Of a stretch of 64,000 nt of DNA, positions 63,559-64,000 are shown piece after piece (position 1 is the first letter of the stretch; every line of letters starts with the position of its first letter). The notes beneath the pieces are model-generated. The model had not been told where the DNA came from, ran no database searches, and saw only the letters and a program-made list of their open reading frames with translations. The stretch spans positions 2,046,001 through 2,110,000 of the forward strand of contig JAEHOE010000001.1 of the NCBI GenBank assembly GCA_016858145.1, read 5' to 3'. The position numbers were made by a program, and so were the translations under genes. Source of the DNA: Edaphochlamys debaryana. Taxonomy: Eukaryota > Chlorophyta > Chlorophyceae > Chlamydomonadales.

Positions 63559-64000
63559 GCATGGTGGTGGGGAGGGAGGGGGGGGTGATGTGGCCGGCGG
63601 GGAGGAGTCGCGGGAGGGAGAAGGGAGAGGCGTGGGACGATGAGGAGGATGCTTGACAGGGGGGCCTCGCGAGCGGGCGTGGAGTCGGTGGTGAGCTGGA
63701 GCTGGCTACAGCCCTGGCCTCCTGCTTCTCCAGCCATGGGAGTTGGTGGCACCACCTGAGCTTTAGCAGGCTGCGGCCCTCCCGGTTGCCCAGCCATTTC
63801 AAGCATGACGAGCGTTGGGACAGGAGTCTGGGCGGTATGCTGGGATGTGTGACGATGTACGGAAGCGGCACCCGGCATTCGTAGTCTGCGCGGCGGTAAC
63901 GATTGAATCTCTTGCAAGGCGATGTAACACGCATACTGGCCGCGCCATGGATCCGACTGAGCGGTGCAGTCCCGCGTACCAGCCCAGCTCAAACCTCCAC
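63559..64000. other. 3' UTR and downstream flank of the WD40 gene
   Basis: No exon is recognised. A TGTAA at 63923-63927 lies 365 bases past the stop codon and is the likely poly(A) signal. Confidence 0.6.

Overview
This is nuclear DNA from a green alga, very probably of the Chlamydomonadales (volvocine/Chlamydomonas group). The evidence is very high GC with strong GC3, many short GT-AG introns in every large gene, hydroxyproline-type Ser/Pro-rich secreted sequence, TGTAA polyadenylation motifs, and plant-type proteins. I recognise fifteen protein-coding genes, most of which I reassembled exon by exon with consistent reading phase. No intact RNA gene, CRISPR array or bacterial operon was seen.

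Layout. 1-830: a (CCCCAG)n microsatellite and a 3'-truncated tRNA-Thr. 831-6299 (+): a secreted protein with a Ser/Pro rod, an HEXXH metallopeptidase-like region, a second Pro-rich linker and a C-type lectin domain. Its last exon and 3' region are tandemly duplicated (6091-7686). 8414-9857 (-): an AGR/ERp18-like thioredoxin-fold ER protein without CXXC, followed at 10486-12366 (-) by a small protein disulfide isomerase. 12787-17432 (+): a DEAD-box helicase (RH39-like), divergent from the isomerase. 18375-20803 (+): a secreted ferritin-like desiccation-related protein with a clear TATA box. 20804-23114: gene-free, with two adjoining near-perfect hairpins. 23115-29129 (-): an ALDH22-type membrane aldehyde dehydrogenase, divergent from TIM9 (29931-30924, +). 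32235-35130 (-): an OPR/RAP-like organelle protein. 35657-38873 (-): a sphingomyelin-synthase-like membrane phosphotransferase. It is divergent from 39568-47165 (+), a 1500-residue ARM-like/TIR/coiled-coil protein resembling the SARM1 arrangement. 48744-50322 (+): an unknown protein with a frame break. 51092-53050 (-): an SRPBCC lipid-binding protein. 53755-55056 (-): an RIIa/DPY-30-like plus degenerate EF-hand protein, divergent from a MAPKBP1/WDR62-like WD40 protein (55507-63558, +).

How the genes relate. This is an ordinary eukaryotic mosaic rather than a cluster. The two neighbouring ER thioredoxin-fold genes could both act in secretory-protein folding. The last two divergent genes both belong to families with ciliary or centrosomal links. 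The most novel items are the ARM-TIR protein with a conserved candidate NADase glutamate, the metallopeptidase-like/C-type-lectin wall protein with duplicated terminal exons, the paired hairpins, and a set of four GC-AG introns.
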